Positions 32,001 to 46,906 of a DNA stretch of 64,000 nucleotides are shown one piece after another. Every line of letters starts with the position of its first letter. The stretch's first letter is position 1. The stretch comes from Streptomyces physcomitrii. Its GTDB lineage: Bacteria > Actinomycetota > Actinomycetes > Streptomycetales > Streptomycetaceae. The stretch lies in the NCBI RefSeq assembly GCF_012273655.1, contig NZ_JAAWWP010000002.1, forward strand, positions 442,017-506,016. The letters are read 5' to 3'. The position numbers and the translations under genes are program-made. The notes under the pieces were generated by a model, which worked only from the letters and a program-made list of their open reading frames with translations, was not told the origin of the DNA and did no database searches.

Positions 32001-33562
32001 CTCTCGTCGTACTCAAAGGCGATGAGTGTGGTGCCGGGGCTCTTCGCGTCCTCGGGGTCGAGGAGCCGCAGCCGGACGATCCGGTCGAGGGATTCGTGAT
32101 GGTCGAGGGCGATGCGGTAGCCGCCCGAGTGGGCGACGGTGCGCGGCTGGTCGCTCAGTTTGTTGTCGTACTCGAGGGTGATGCGGTTGCCGTTGCGGTC
32201 GCGGATGTACTGCAGGGGGATGTCGAGGGCTGTCGCCTCGTCGTCGGGGGTCTGCCCGGGGACAGGTACCGGGCTGTGGAAGGCGTAGGTCAGTCCGGTT
32301 TCGGGGTCGCTGATGTGCAGGGCGCCGTCGTAGCCGGGGTCGAAGCGCAGGGTGAGGCGAGAGCCCGGGGTCTCGGGGCGTACCTGCTCGCCGGTCTCGG
32401 CGTCCGGCAGGGGGAAGCAGAGGCGGGAGCCGTCGGCGGCGAGGTAGACGACGCCCTCTTCGTCGATCTGCAGGCGCTGGTCGATCGTGGAGGCCCAGGA
32501 CGGGCCGAACCAACCCCCGTACCGGTAGGAGGAGAGGTGGGTGCGCTCCAGCAACAGCGGGAGTACGCCGGGGAGTTCGGCGTCCCGTTGGGTGAGGGCC
32601 ATGTCGCCGGTCGCGACGTCGATCGGGTCGCGTACGAACTTCTTGAGCGCGTTCTGGACCGAGGCCGGGAGCTTGTCCCAACCGGGCCGTGCCTTGAGGC
32701 GGTTGAGGGTGGAGCAGTTGAGCTTGAGGGCGCTGCGCAGCTTGGACAGGTGCTTGGGCTTGAGCTTGCCCAAGCCCTTGCCGAGGAGTTTGCCAAGAGC
32801 GCCGCCGCCGATGCCGAGGGCCGCGCCCATGGCGAGGGTTTCGGCGAGTTTCTCGGGGTCCTTGAACGTGGACGGGTCCTTCAGCAGCGCGTCCAGGGCG
32901 GCGAACTTCGCGCCCTCGCCCGCGAGTTTGCCCATCCGCGCGACCGACTTGATCGACTTCAGTGCCTTGAGTGCCCGGGTCAGCGCCCGGATCGTCTCCA
33001 TCACCAGACGGATGGTGCGGCCAAGGGCCGTGCCGGCCTTCTCGATCCGGGCGATGATGGCCATCACCTTCGCGAAGCGGGCACCCGCGGCGAGGGTGCT
33101 GACCACGGTGGAGGCGCCGCCGGTCAGCACGCCGAGCGCCAGCCCGGCCATCTCGACCTCGATGATCTCCACCACGATCACGCCAAGTTCGGACAGCAGA
33201 TGCTCTGCCTCGTTGGCGAACTTGTCCAGGCCGTCCGCACCGTCCCGCAGGCCGTCGGCCATCTTCGAGGCCTGCGCACGGGTCTTCTGCGCCCGCTTGA
33301 AGAACTCCCTGGCGGTCTTGCCCTCCCAGACCACGTCCGCGAGAGCCTTCTCGGCGTCCTTGGCCGCATCGTCGACCGCGTCCGCCAGCGCGCGCCACTT
33401 CTTCGCGATGTCGCGTACGCCGTCGGGATCCACCGCAGGATCGGAGATGCCCAAAAACTGCATCATGCTGGCCAGGTTGTCCCCGGCCATGTGATTGAAC
33501 TTGTTGATCAGCTTCAGCGGATTGATGTCATCAACGTGATGCAGCGGATTCCAGTCGACCAC
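29063..33562 (-). CDS. Rhs/YD-repeat polymorphic toxin with ADP-ribosyltransferase-like C-terminus
   Basis: A 1499-aa protein. Residues ~1-125 are a helical WXG100-like region (VVWEGKTAREFF). Hydrophobic and amphipathic helices follow to ~300, then DPIDVATGDMALTQRDAELPG, a DUF6531-type entry to the barrel. From ~330 to ~1330 come YD repeats (for example GRLIAETDFDERQLTYAYDDASRL), and the RHS core ends LRFPGQYFDPETGLHYNYFRHYDP ... DPLGL with a terminal WTDPFGL. The variable tail (1357-1499) has LFRGTT (Arg1364), TPTSSDPGVATVFA (Ser1385/1386) and REAEW (Glu1427-x-Glu1429), the R-S-ExE pattern of ADP-ribosyltransferases. There is no signal peptide; export by a type VII-like route is inferred. 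The start is GTG 33562, 11 nt after the upstream small gene. Confidence 0.88.
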   Translation of the reverse strand: MVDWNPLHHVDDINPLKLINKFNHMAGDNLASMMQFLGISDPAVDPDGVRDIAKKWRALADAVDDAAKDAEKALADVVWEGKTAREFFKRAQKTRAQASKMADGLRDGADGLDKFANEAEHLLSELGVIVVEIIEVEMAGLALGVLTGGASTVVSTLAAGARFAKVMAIIARIEKAGTALGRTIRLVMETIRALTRALKALKSIKSVARMGKLAGEGAKFAALDALLKDPSTFKDPEKLAETLAMGAALGIGGGALGKLLGKGLGKLKPKHLSKLRSALKLNCSTLNRLKARPGWDKLPASVQNALKKFVRDPIDVATGDMALTQRDAELPGVLPLLLERTHLSSYRYGGWFGPSWASTIDQRLQIDEEGVVYLAADGSRLCFPLPDAETGEQVRPETPGSRLTLRFDPGYDGALHISDPETGLTYAFHSPVPVPGQTPDDEATALDIPLQYIRDRNGNRITLEYDNKLSDQPRTVAHSGGYRIALDHHESLDRIVRLRLLDPEDAKSPGTTLIAFEYDESGQLVGEINSSGLALRYTYDREGRITSWTDRNGTTYWYLYDACGRVIETGGTNDVLASTLTYDEMTLTTRVTDSLGHTRVYEHNEYCRLIRETDPLGNLTLREWDGNLQLIAVTDPLGHAMRYLYDDQGNVTRVVRPDGAEFVAEYNDLGLPTRMTNPDGTVSVREYSPEGNPLAVTDTSGHTTRFAFSEGGRLVSVINALGRTTSIRTDEAGLPIEVTDPHGSCTRWERDPFGRPVVITDGLGARTSLEWTVEGKPMLRAAADGSEESWLYDGEGNCIRHTDANGGVAQFEYAQFDTLSARTDPDGARYEFSYDSELRLREVQNPQGLSWGYLYDPAGRLIAETDFDERQLTYAYDDASRLTSRTNPIGQSISFERNAMGQVVRKAAVGQVTAYAYDTMGRMTQATGPGGATLALLRDSSGRLTSEMVDGREVTYFYDELGRPAGRRTPTGATTSWSYGPDGHQAQMVASGHTIDFTYDTSGREIARRIGETVALEQTFDVLGRLTTQSVTARDGRAIQSREYTYRADGNLIGLEDLLAGSRSFDLDPAGRVTAVHAANWTETYAYDAAGNQASASWPAALPGQEAIGERVYEGTRIRRAGNIRYEYDAAGRTILRQKARLSRKPDTWRYEWDAEDRLVQVTTPDGTCWRYTYDPLGRRTNKIRLSEDGETFAERVHFTWDGTTLCEQTTESVDQPDTVIVTWDYHGSRPLAQTERITAADAPQEVIDSRFYAIVTDLVGAPSELVDERGEIAWRARSTLWGATAWETESQAYTPLRFPGQYFDPETGLHYNYFRHYDPETARYTAIDPLGLAPGPNPAVYVRNPHTWTDPFGLSPCPEHLFRGTTRGFEGSPGVQRHGITPTSSDPGVATVFATQSERYGDAVVEIYPRRALDGVPVHEGYIAREAEWPVELSPAELSSRASAQIPSSTAREILSEMGISVPRRVDKGDIDPLLEYDVPKLSPQQVARFVEEAHKRA

Positions 33563-33573
33563 GACGCGCGACC

Positions 33574-33900
33574 TCAGCCCTTCCGGCCCGAACCCTTGCC
33601 CTTGCCCTGCGCCGCCTCAAGCAACAGGTCCAGAGCATCGAAAGCATCCGACAGATCCGTCATCAGCGTGGCTTCGTCATGCCACTCGTCCACCAGCTGC
33701 TCCGCGAGCTTCGACAGGGTCTCCATACCGTCCCGCACATCGTCCGTCGCGCTCATCAGCGCACCGAGCGCACCGAGCGCCGACAGATCGTGCGTCTGGG
33801 ACTTGAAAGCATGGAGCGGCTTGGACACATGATGGGGCGCTTTACGCAGCAACGGGGCGGCGTTCGCTATCGACGCCGATTCCTTGCCCAGGTCTCCCAT
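33574..33900 (-). CDS. Small helical protein, possible WXG100-like partner of Rhs toxin
   Basis: A 108-aa, all-alpha, soluble protein (MGDLGKESASIANAAPLL ... DDVRDGMETLSKLAEQLVDEWHDEATLMTDLSDAF) with a basic Gly/Lys tail. Size and helix pattern resemble ESX-type secretion partners, although the WxG turn itself is not obvious (an EW appears in the second helix). The ATG at 33900 has AGGAG 5 nt upstream. It is 11 nt upstream of the Rhs gene and probably co-transcribed; a chaperone or co-secreted role is inferred. Confidence 0.75.
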   Translation of the reverse strand: MGDLGKESASIANAAPLLRKAPHHVSKPLHAFKSQTHDLSALGALGALMSATDDVRDGMETLSKLAEQLVDEWHDEATLMTDLSDAFDALDLLLEAAQGKGKGSGRKG

Positions 33901-34302
33901 GACCACTCCTGTCCCTCAGCTCGAACCGCTGCCACCCAGCTCACGGTGTTGCGCGTGCCAACCGAAAGACGCTAACCGAAGTGGCCGAGTGAACTCCATA
34001 CGATCCGTGAGCTGTGCGTCACAGGTGCGGTGTTTGGGAGCATGAACGGCCGGGCCCGTGTGGGGCGGTAATCTCCACCCGCTGTGGGACAGCCACCCTG
34101 GCAGCTGAAACCCCCTGTCCGACGCGATAGTGACAACTTCCGCGACGGCGCAGGGGGCTTCGACAGTCATCCTTCCACCCCGCCCTCGCCCGTCGACTCC
34201 CCCAGCGGACCATCGGGCCTTCTCATACCCGAGAGTGCGAACTGCCCATGCACTGGAGGAGGTTTGAGTCTCGGCCCACGTTGCGGTGGTGGCCGCGACC
34301 CC
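33901..34302. other. Intergenic region without supported gene
   Basis: About 400 bp between the accessory island and the secreted-protein gene. Frames here show no coding character, and I see no clear promoter pair for the island. Confidence 0.5.
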
Positions 34303-34332
34303 AGGGTGGTCACCACCAGGGGTGACCACCCT
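34303..34332. terminator. Terminator after secreted-protein gene
   Basis: A perfect 12-bp inverted repeat AGGGTGGTCACC (34303-34314) with GGTGACCACCCT (34321-34332) lies 20 nt after the stop at 34353. Confidence 0.65.
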
Positions 34333-34352
34333 CCAAAAGAAGGAACCTCGCC

Positions 34353-35363
34353 TCAGCGGTTGACCGCCTGGGCCTCCTCCACCTCCACCGGCTGGTTGTT
34401 GCCGTACTCGCCGTCGGGCAGGTCGCCGCCCGCGCCGCCGGTGCCCGTCCAGGTGATCTTCCAGGTCGCGGTGGCCTGGAGGTCGAAGGTGCCGTCGCCC
34501 GAGGACTTCAGGTAGGTGATGCCGCACGGCGGGGTGCGGTCCGCCTTGCCCTTGGCGTAGGGCTCGCCGATCGAACCGTCCTTGCCCACCGGGCAGTTGC
34601 CCGAGGCGGGGAGGACCTCGGCGTCCTCGGTGCCGGGCTTGAGGGTGAGGCCGGTCGGCTCGGCGGTGGTGGTGGCCTCCATGTGGAAGCCCGGGAAGTC
34701 CAGCGAGGCCGTGACGGACACCGGCTGGAAGTCCCCCTTGTCGAGCCAGGCCCAGGTCGGCAGATTCACCTTGGTCGCACCCGCGGGGGCGAGGGTGACC
34801 TTGGTGCCGGGGACCTTGATCTGGTTGTAGGCGAGGCCGGCGAGGATCTCGGGGTTGATGGCCTGCGGCTCGTCGGGCTGTTCGCCCTCGGGCACCCAGA
34901 ACGGGTCCCGCTTGCACGCCCACTGCTCCGCGTACGAGGCGTCGGGATTCTGCACCGCGCCCCAGTACATGCCCTTGTCGCCGTCGTGGTACTCGTCCTT
35001 GGCGTAGCCCTGGTTCTCGTCCGAGATCTCGCCGGTGAACTCCCTGCCGTCCGGGTCGTGCACGGCGGCGAAGTAGATGTTCTGGCGCACCTTCCGGAAT
35101 TCGCCGGACTTCCACTGCGGCGCGTACCAGCAGCCGGGCGGGTCCCAGTCGGCGCTCGAAGAGTTCAGCCCGCCCGAGCCGTTGCCTCCTGAGGTGCCGG
35201 AGCCGGTGAAGCGGACCTTCACCTGGGCGCCCAGGCTGTCGTTCTTCTTCGTACCGGTCGAGGAACCCTCGGTGAGGCCCTCGCCCGCGTATGCCTGCCC
35301 ACCGGAAACCAGGGCCACCGAGCACACGGCGGCACCTATCAGAAGCCTGCGGAAAGTAGTCAT
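34353..35363 (-). CDS. Secreted protein of unknown function
   Basis: 336 aa with a signal peptide (MTTFRRLLIGAAVCSVALVSGGQAYA, cleavage after AYA). The mature protein is beta-rich and Gly/Thr-rich with Cys in PPGCWYAPQW, QWACKRDPFW, SGNCPVG and PPCGITY, and it ends in a GEYGNNQPVEVEEAQ tail. No family was recognised; similar proteins accompany the lipoprotein upstream of it in other streptomycetes (from memory). The ATG at 35363 overlaps the preceding stop (ATGA), so the two are an operon; a longer in-frame start would destroy the signal peptide. Confidence 0.82.
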   Translation of the reverse strand: MTTFRRLLIGAAVCSVALVSGGQAYAGEGLTEGSSTGTKKNDSLGAQVKVRFTGSGTSGGNGSGGLNSSSADWDPPGCWYAPQWKSGEFRKVRQNIYFAAVHDPDGREFTGEISDENQGYAKDEYHDGDKGMYWGAVQNPDASYAEQWACKRDPFWVPEGEQPDEPQAINPEILAGLAYNQIKVPGTKVTLAPAGATKVNLPTWAWLDKGDFQPVSVTASLDFPGFHMEATTTAEPTGLTLKPGTEDAEVLPASGNCPVGKDGSIGEPYAKGKADRTPPCGITYLKSSGDGTFDLQATATWKITWTGTGGAGGDLPDGEYGNNQPVEVEEAQAVNR

Positions 35364-36037
35364 GCCCTGCACTCCCGAGATGGATCCGTCACCTTGACGC
35401 CGGCTGCTCGCCACAGCCCCTTCTTGCCCTCGGAGGGGCTCATCGCGATTTCCCAGAAGGCGAAGTCCTCAGCGCTCGGCTTTGTACGGCGGACCTTCTC
35501 GGTCTTCACTTCCTTGCTGTAGTACTTGGAGCTGTCGCTGCAGAAATTGATGACGACGGACTTCGCGCTCTTTGTCGGAATGACCTTGGTACGGAAGTAG
35601 CGCTGCTCGCCCGAGATGGTGAGTCCCGCGTCCACTCGAGCCTTGATCTGCTCCTTGGCGTACTGCTGCGCCTGGCTCTGGAAATCGGAGTAGAACTTGT
35701 ACGCGCTCTCGTCCGGATCCTGCTTGACGATGCCGTAGCGGATCGCGCGGATGAAGTTCTGAGCGTCGCCGAGCGCGGCCGCCTGCTGGGGGTCCGAGAG
35801 CTTCGGTTCCTCGAAATCGATCTGCACGTCCGAGGGAAGAGTGATCTTCGGCCGGTCGAACTTCGGCGCCTCGCCGCTCGCCGAAGGCGAAGCCGGCGCA
35901 CTCGACTTCGTCTCGCCCCCCGCACCCTCGATCTTGTCCTCGTCCTTGCCCTTGTCGTCGCCCCCGCAGCCCGTGAGGAGGAGGGCGGCGGCGGCCGTGA
36001 GCGAGACGGCGGCGGGCAGCACACGAATGCGGTACAC
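35360..36037 (-). CDS. Putative lipoprotein
   Basis: About 225 aa. The N-terminus has a basic start, a hydrophobic stretch and the lipobox LLTGC, followed by an acidic/Ser linker (GDDKGKDEDKIEGAG). The rest is a soluble domain with FIRAIRYGIVKQDPDESAYKFYSDF and NFCSDSSKYYSKEV. No family was recognised. I prefer the GTG at 36037 (GGGAG 6 nt upstream) to a TTG two codons earlier. It overlaps the downstream secreted-protein gene by 4 nt and may work with it at the cell surface. Confidence 0.82.
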   Translation of the reverse strand: MYRIRVLPAAVSLTAAAALLLTGCGGDDKGKDEDKIEGAGGETKSSAPASPSASGEAPKFDRPKITLPSDVQIDFEEPKLSDPQQAAALGDAQNFIRAIRYGIVKQDPDESAYKFYSDFQSQAQQYAKEQIKARVDAGLTISGEQRYFRTKVIPTKSAKSVVINFCSDSSKYYSKEVKTEKVRRTKPSAEDFAFWEIAMSPSEGKKGLWRAAGVKVTDPSRECRA

Positions 36038-36219
36038 GGACAACTCCCGGTGGAGAACGAGACTTTGGCTGATCAGTAGACGCTAGCGAGCGGTGACGCG
36101 GTTCCGCCACCTTTGCCGAGGCGGGATTCCCTCACATCACGAATTCCGCGAACTCTCCTGAATCCACACAGGATTGGGACATATACCTGCGGGTCCGCCG
36201 CGGAGTTCGGCACCCACGC

Positions 36220-36255
36220 CGAAGGGCGGCCACCCCGCAAGGTGACCGCCCTTCG
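36220..36255 (-). terminator. Terminator of rpoBC
   Basis: A 15-bp inverted repeat (36220-36234 with 36241-36255, one mismatch, 6-nt loop) starts 38 nt after the rpoC stop. It isolates the polymerase operon from the lipoprotein genes. Confidence 0.8.
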
Positions 36256-36293
36256 CGACCTCGGCGCACCGGATGTTCCCGGTGCCCCTCAGC

Positions 36294-40205
<3,912 letters not shown>

Positions 40206-40347
40206 TTGTCGTCAATCCCTCTTTCGGGGGTTGTGCCCCTCCCCCGCCGCAGCGGGGGAAAGGGGGCGCTTCATCAATGGTCTGAGGGGTCCGGGGTTGA
40301 CCGGGGCCGGCCGTAGCTACCTACGGCGGAGGCCCCGGTCAGACTCG

Positions 40348-43833
<3,486 letters not shown>

Positions 43834-44007
43834 GAGGGGGTCCTTCCGAGGGCTCGGACTCACTACGCGCGTACCGGCCCCACACCGGAAGCCAGTGACA
43901 AAACCTCAAGAAAACCCTGGTCAGGTCCGGTTTCGTCGGCTGTGCTCAAGTGCGGGCGTGCCCCTGGTGACGGGCAGGAGGCAGCTAACAGGCAGCGCAA
44001 AGGGTCA

Positions 44008-44036
44008 GTGTAGCCACTCGGCCCACTGATGTCCAC
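44008..44036 (-). promoter_or_regulatory. rpoBC promoter
   Basis: On the minus strand, TGGACA (44031-44036), a 17-nt spacer and TACACT (44008-44013) make a strong match, giving a ~170-nt leader. The remaining sequence of the 649-bp gap (43834-44482) contains no gene that I can support. Confidence 0.7.
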
Positions 44037-44387
44037 TCCGGGTTTTCCGAGGCCTGTTCGAGCCTCATATCGACCCTCGTTGTTCTCGCCACTCGCAGCT
44101 CGCGGTCTTCCATACTCTCGACGCACATCGATACTGCCCTCTTCGCCAGCGATCCATGCCTCGGATCCGGATCGGTTCTGGCGACGCGTCCTGAGAATCG
44201 CGCGCCGCGTGCGGTTCGTCAAGAGCCCCCAGGCCGAACCACACGCCGCGATCCTCACTGCCGGGCCCCTCCACACTGCCGGGCCCTCCACGCGGACCCC
44301 GCCTCCCGGCGGAGCGCAACGAAGATCACCCTACTCGCCGGACCCCGCTGTGCAAGGGAGGTCCTCGCCCGGCCCCGTCAACGCCGA

Positions 44388-44417
44388 AGGGCGACCACCC
44401 GGATGGGTGATCGCCCT
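44388..44417 (-). terminator. Terminator of rplJ-rplL
   Basis: A 13-bp inverted repeat (44388-44400 with 44405-44417, one G-U) lies ~66 nt after the rplL stop. It places rpoBC in a separate or only partly coupled transcription unit. Confidence 0.7.
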
Positions 44418-44482
44418 GAGCGCTCCGGCCGTTACAGCGGCACGCCGCCGGAGGCCGGAAAAGAGTCAGCGGACTCGCGAGG

Positions 44483-44866
44483 TCACTTGACCTCGACGGA
44501 GGCGCCGGCGCCCTTGAGGGCCTCAGCGGCCTTCTCCGCGGCGGCCTTGTCGACCTTCTCCACGACGGCCTTCGGGGTGCCGTCGACGAGGTCCTTGGCC
44601 TCCTTCAGACCCAGCGAGGTCAGCTCACGCACGACCTTGATGACCTGGATCTTCTTGTCGCCGGCGCCGGTGAGGATGACGTCGAACTCGTCCTGCTCGG
44701 CAGCGGCCTCGGCCGGGGCGGCACCGGTCGGGGCGACCGCGACGGCGGCCGGGGCGGCGGCGGTGACGTCGAACTTCTCCTCGAACGCCTTCACGAACTC
44801 GGCGAGCTCAAGGAGGGTGAGCTCCTCGAACTGGGCAAGCAGGTCTTCCTGGCTGAGCTTCGCCAT
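44483..44866 (-). CDS. rplL: 50S ribosomal protein L7/L12
   Basis: Stalk protein that recruits translation GTPases, 127 aa. It has an N-terminal dimerisation helix ([24 protein letters not shown]), an Ala/Pro/Val hinge (~residues 38-55), and a C-terminal domain ([27 protein letters not shown]). It starts at ATG 44866; longer upstream starts are not family-like. It is the second gene after rplJ. Confidence 0.98.
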   Translation of the reverse strand: MAKLSQEDLLAQFEELTLLELAEFVKAFEEKFDVTAAAPAAVAVAPTGAAPAEAAAEQDEFDVILTGAGDKKIQVIKVVRELTSLGLKEAKDLVDGTPKAVVEKVDKAAAEKAAEALKGAGASVEVK

Positions 44867-44993
44867 GGTGGCGGTCCTTCCACTAATTCGGCTGGTGCCG
44901 GATGTACATGTCAGGCGGGCGTACGTCGGGCCCGCTGTCGGCCTCCCGCGGCCTAGGCGCACCTAGGCGAGGGCTGCCAATGTGCGAGCCGAA

Positions 44994-45524
44994 TTACTCG
45001 GCACCGCCCTGCTCGGCCTTCTTGGCACGAAGCGCCTCCGCGGTGCGGACGAACTTCGAGGGAAGCGCCTGGAAGAGCGCGGCAGCCTGGGACTGCTTGC
45101 CCTTCATGGCGCCCGCCAGCTTGGCGAGCAGAACCTCGCGGGACTCGAGGTCCGCGAGCCTCTTGATCTCGTCGGCGGACAGCGGCTTGCCGTCCATGAC
45201 GCCGCCCTTGACGACCAGGGCAGGGTTGTCCTTGGCGAAGTCGCGCAGACTCTTCGCCGACTCCACCGGGTCACCGGTGACGAAGGCGATCGCCGTGGAG
45301 CCCTTGAACAGGTCGTCCAGGGTGGAGATCCCGGCCTCGTTGGCCGCGATCTTGGAAAGCGTGTTCTTCGACACGCGGTACGTAGCGTTCTCACCGAGCG
45401 AACGGCGCAGCTCCTTGAGCTGCGCCACGGTGAGACCGGTGTACTCGGTCAGCACAGCGGCGTTGGAGCTGCGGAACTTGTCCGCCATCTCGGCAACCGC
45501 GGCAGCCTTGTCGGGCCTCGCCAT
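44994..45524 (-). CDS. rplJ: 50S ribosomal protein L10
   Basis: Stalk base that anchors L7/L12 dimers. It has 176 aa, with [33 protein letters not shown] at the start and a C-terminal L12-binding helix region. Immediately upstream are a structured leader and an attenuator-like hairpin, in keeping with autoregulation by L10(L12)4 in bacteria. Confidence 0.97.
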   Translation of the reverse strand: MARPDKAAAVAEMADKFRSSNAAVLTEYTGLTVAQLKELRRSLGENATYRVSKNTLSKIAANEAGISTLDDLFKGSTAIAFVTGDPVESAKSLRDFAKDNPALVVKGGVMDGKPLSADEIKRLADLESREVLLAKLAGAMKGKQSQAAALFQALPSKFVRTAEALRAKKAEQGGAE

Positions 45525-45544
45525 GAGCCTCGGCCTCCTTCCGG

Positions 45545-45690
45545 GTGAACAGGACCGCGCGGACCCGAAGGAGGAGTGGAGCTAAAACGAAACGCCCCGG
45601 CGCAGGCGGCCAGGGCGTGAGCTCGACCGGAACCGGATTCGTGAACCGAATCGCGACCGGGAGCACTTCCAGGGTCACCTACGCAGGTCG
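45545..45690 (-). ncRNA. Probable L10 leader (rplJ 5' UTR)
   Basis: Untranslated region between the candidate promoter at 45771-45800 and rplJ. On the minus strand it contains AGGTGACCCTGGAAGTGCTCCC, resembling the conserved part of bacterial L10 leaders, a GATTCGGTTCACGAATC stem (GATTCG/CGAATC) and the terminal hairpin listed separately. Family membership needs a covariance-model search. Confidence 0.5.
45584..45616 (-). terminator. Attenuator hairpin upstream of rplJ
   Basis: On the minus strand GCCCTGGC and GCCGGGGC pair (one G-U) and are followed by GTTTCGTTTT, a classic intrinsic terminator. It lies inside the leader, 60 nt before the rplJ start, so it acts on rplJ transcripts themselves. 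Confidence 0.65.
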
Positions 45691-45770
45691 CCGCAATTCA
45701 GCGGATCCTTCGGCCACCGCACCCTCAGTTGAGCGCGCGGCAACGACCAGCGGTCTTTGGCTTCCTCGGA

Positions 45771-45800
45771 AGAGTACGGGACCGGCTCACCGGCAGGCAA
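45771..45800 (-). promoter_or_regulatory. Candidate rplJ promoter
   Basis: On the minus strand, TTGCCT (45795-45800), an 18-nt spacer and TACTCT (45771-45776). It would start a ~240-nt leader containing the attenuator. Confidence 0.5.
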
Positions 45801-45830
45801 ATCGCCTCCGGCCCGCCGGTGGGCGGGGCT

Positions 45831-45866
45831 CCGGCCGCCGCTCCCCCGCGGGGTCCCGGCGGCCGG
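45831..45866 (-). terminator. Terminator of lipoprotein gene
   Basis: A 10-bp perfect inverted repeat CCGGCCGCCG (45831-45840) with CGGCGGCCGG (45857-45866) lies 10 nt after the stop at 45876. Confidence 0.5.
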
Positions 45867-45875
45867 TCGCCGCGC

Positions 45876-46781
45876 CTACTGCTGCTGCTTCATCAGCTCC
45901 TTGAAGTCCACGGTGTCGTCCGCCGGGGGCGCCTCGGCGGTGACATGGATCCCGTAGTCGCTGTAGAAGGCCGTGGTGGTGAGCCTGCCCTTGGCGGTGT
46001 CGCCGGCCTCGGTCTTCTTGACCATCAGGTCCTTGTCGTCGACCCAGATGTCGATGGTCTCGGTGGTGATGCCGGAGTCCCGCAGCTGCTTCTTGAGGTC
46101 CGCGAGCTGGTCCTTGTCGAGGTTCGAGCCGCGCTCGGCCAGCTCGGCGACCTCGACCTTGCCGCGGTAGTGCGTGGTCTTCTCGCCGCGCACCTCCTCC
46201 TCGCCGACCCGGCGTACGTCACCGGAGGCGAGCAGCAGCTTCACGGACTGGTTGGGCGTGGAGTTCTGCAGCTGGTCCTTCATGTACGCCCCGCTGGAGC
46301 CCGCCAGCTCCTCCAGGTCCTCGTAGCCGTAGCGGATCCAGTGCTTGCCGCCCGCCTGCCGCGCGAAGGGCTCGCCCATCTTCGCGTAGTACTCGTCGGG
46401 CAGATAGCGGGCGTCGATGCTGGAGGAGCCGGCCTGCTCCATCTGCTGGGCCATCTGACCGCCGGTGTACGTGATGTTCATCGCCCCGGTGGTGCCGTCC
46501 GCCCAGGACAGCTCGCCCTTGGTCTCCATCGACAGGACCTCGCCCATCGAGAAGGTGGACTCGACCTTGGCGGAGTCGGCGGCCTCGGTGGACTCGTCCA
46601 CGGTGCGCAGCGCGGTCAGGGCCGAGGCGGAGTTCCCCTCGGAGCCGTTGTCCGCGGGCCTGTCCGCCGCCTTCTCGTCCTTCGTGCCGTCCCCGTCGGA
46701 GGAGCCGCAGGCGGCCACCGACGTGAGGGCCGCGGCGGCCGCCACGGACAGAGCGAGCCGACGCAGATGTCTGGTCTTCAT
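45876..46781 (-). CDS. Lipoprotein, LppX/LprG-like
   Basis: About 301 aa from ATG 46781. It has a signal peptide with RHLRRLALSVAAAAALTSVAAC lipobox region (VAAC), then a low-complexity Ser/Asp/Asn linker. The fold-bearing region alternates strands and ends with features shared with its neighbour: GRLTTTAFYSDYGIHVTAEAPPADDTVDF. The pattern resembles LppX/LprAFG-type lipid-binding lipoproteins, an assignment made by eye. It is paralogous to the next gene upstream, with the two lying between rplJ and rplA as in S. coelicolor. Confidence 0.8.
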   Translation of the reverse strand: MKTRHLRRLALSVAAAAALTSVAACGSSDGDGTKDEKAADRPADNGSEGNSASALTALRTVDESTEAADSAKVESTFSMGEVLSMETKGELSWADGTTGAMNITYTGGQMAQQMEQAGSSSIDARYLPDEYYAKMGEPFARQAGGKHWIRYGYEDLEELAGSSGAYMKDQLQNSTPNQSVKLLLASGDVRRVGEEEVRGEKTTHYRGKVEVAELAERGSNLDKDQLADLKKQLRDSGITTETIDIWVDDKDLMVKKTEAGDTAKGRLTTTAFYSDYGIHVTAEAPPADDTVDFKELMKQQQ

Positions 46782-46850
46782 TTCCCACCCCTGTGAGTCT
46801 TCTGTGAACCGCACGCTAGTGCAGGGAGCCGAGACCGGTCCCGGGAACGA

Positions 46851-46886
46851 GACGACCCCGCAACTCCGGGCGGTTGCGGGGCCGTC
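46851..46886 (-). terminator. Terminator of second lipoprotein gene
   Basis: Inverted repeat GACGACCCCGCAAC (46851-46864) with GTTGCGGGGCCGTC (46873-46886, near-perfect) lies 21 nt after the stop. Confidence 0.65.
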
Positions 46887-46906
46887 GGCGGTTCAGCCGA
46901 GGAGGG

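Noticed and set aside
34084..34515. Plus-strand 143-codon frame over the end of the secreted-protein gene.
   Set aside because: No ribosome site, antisense to a gene with a clear signal peptide, and it crosses a strong terminator hairpin.
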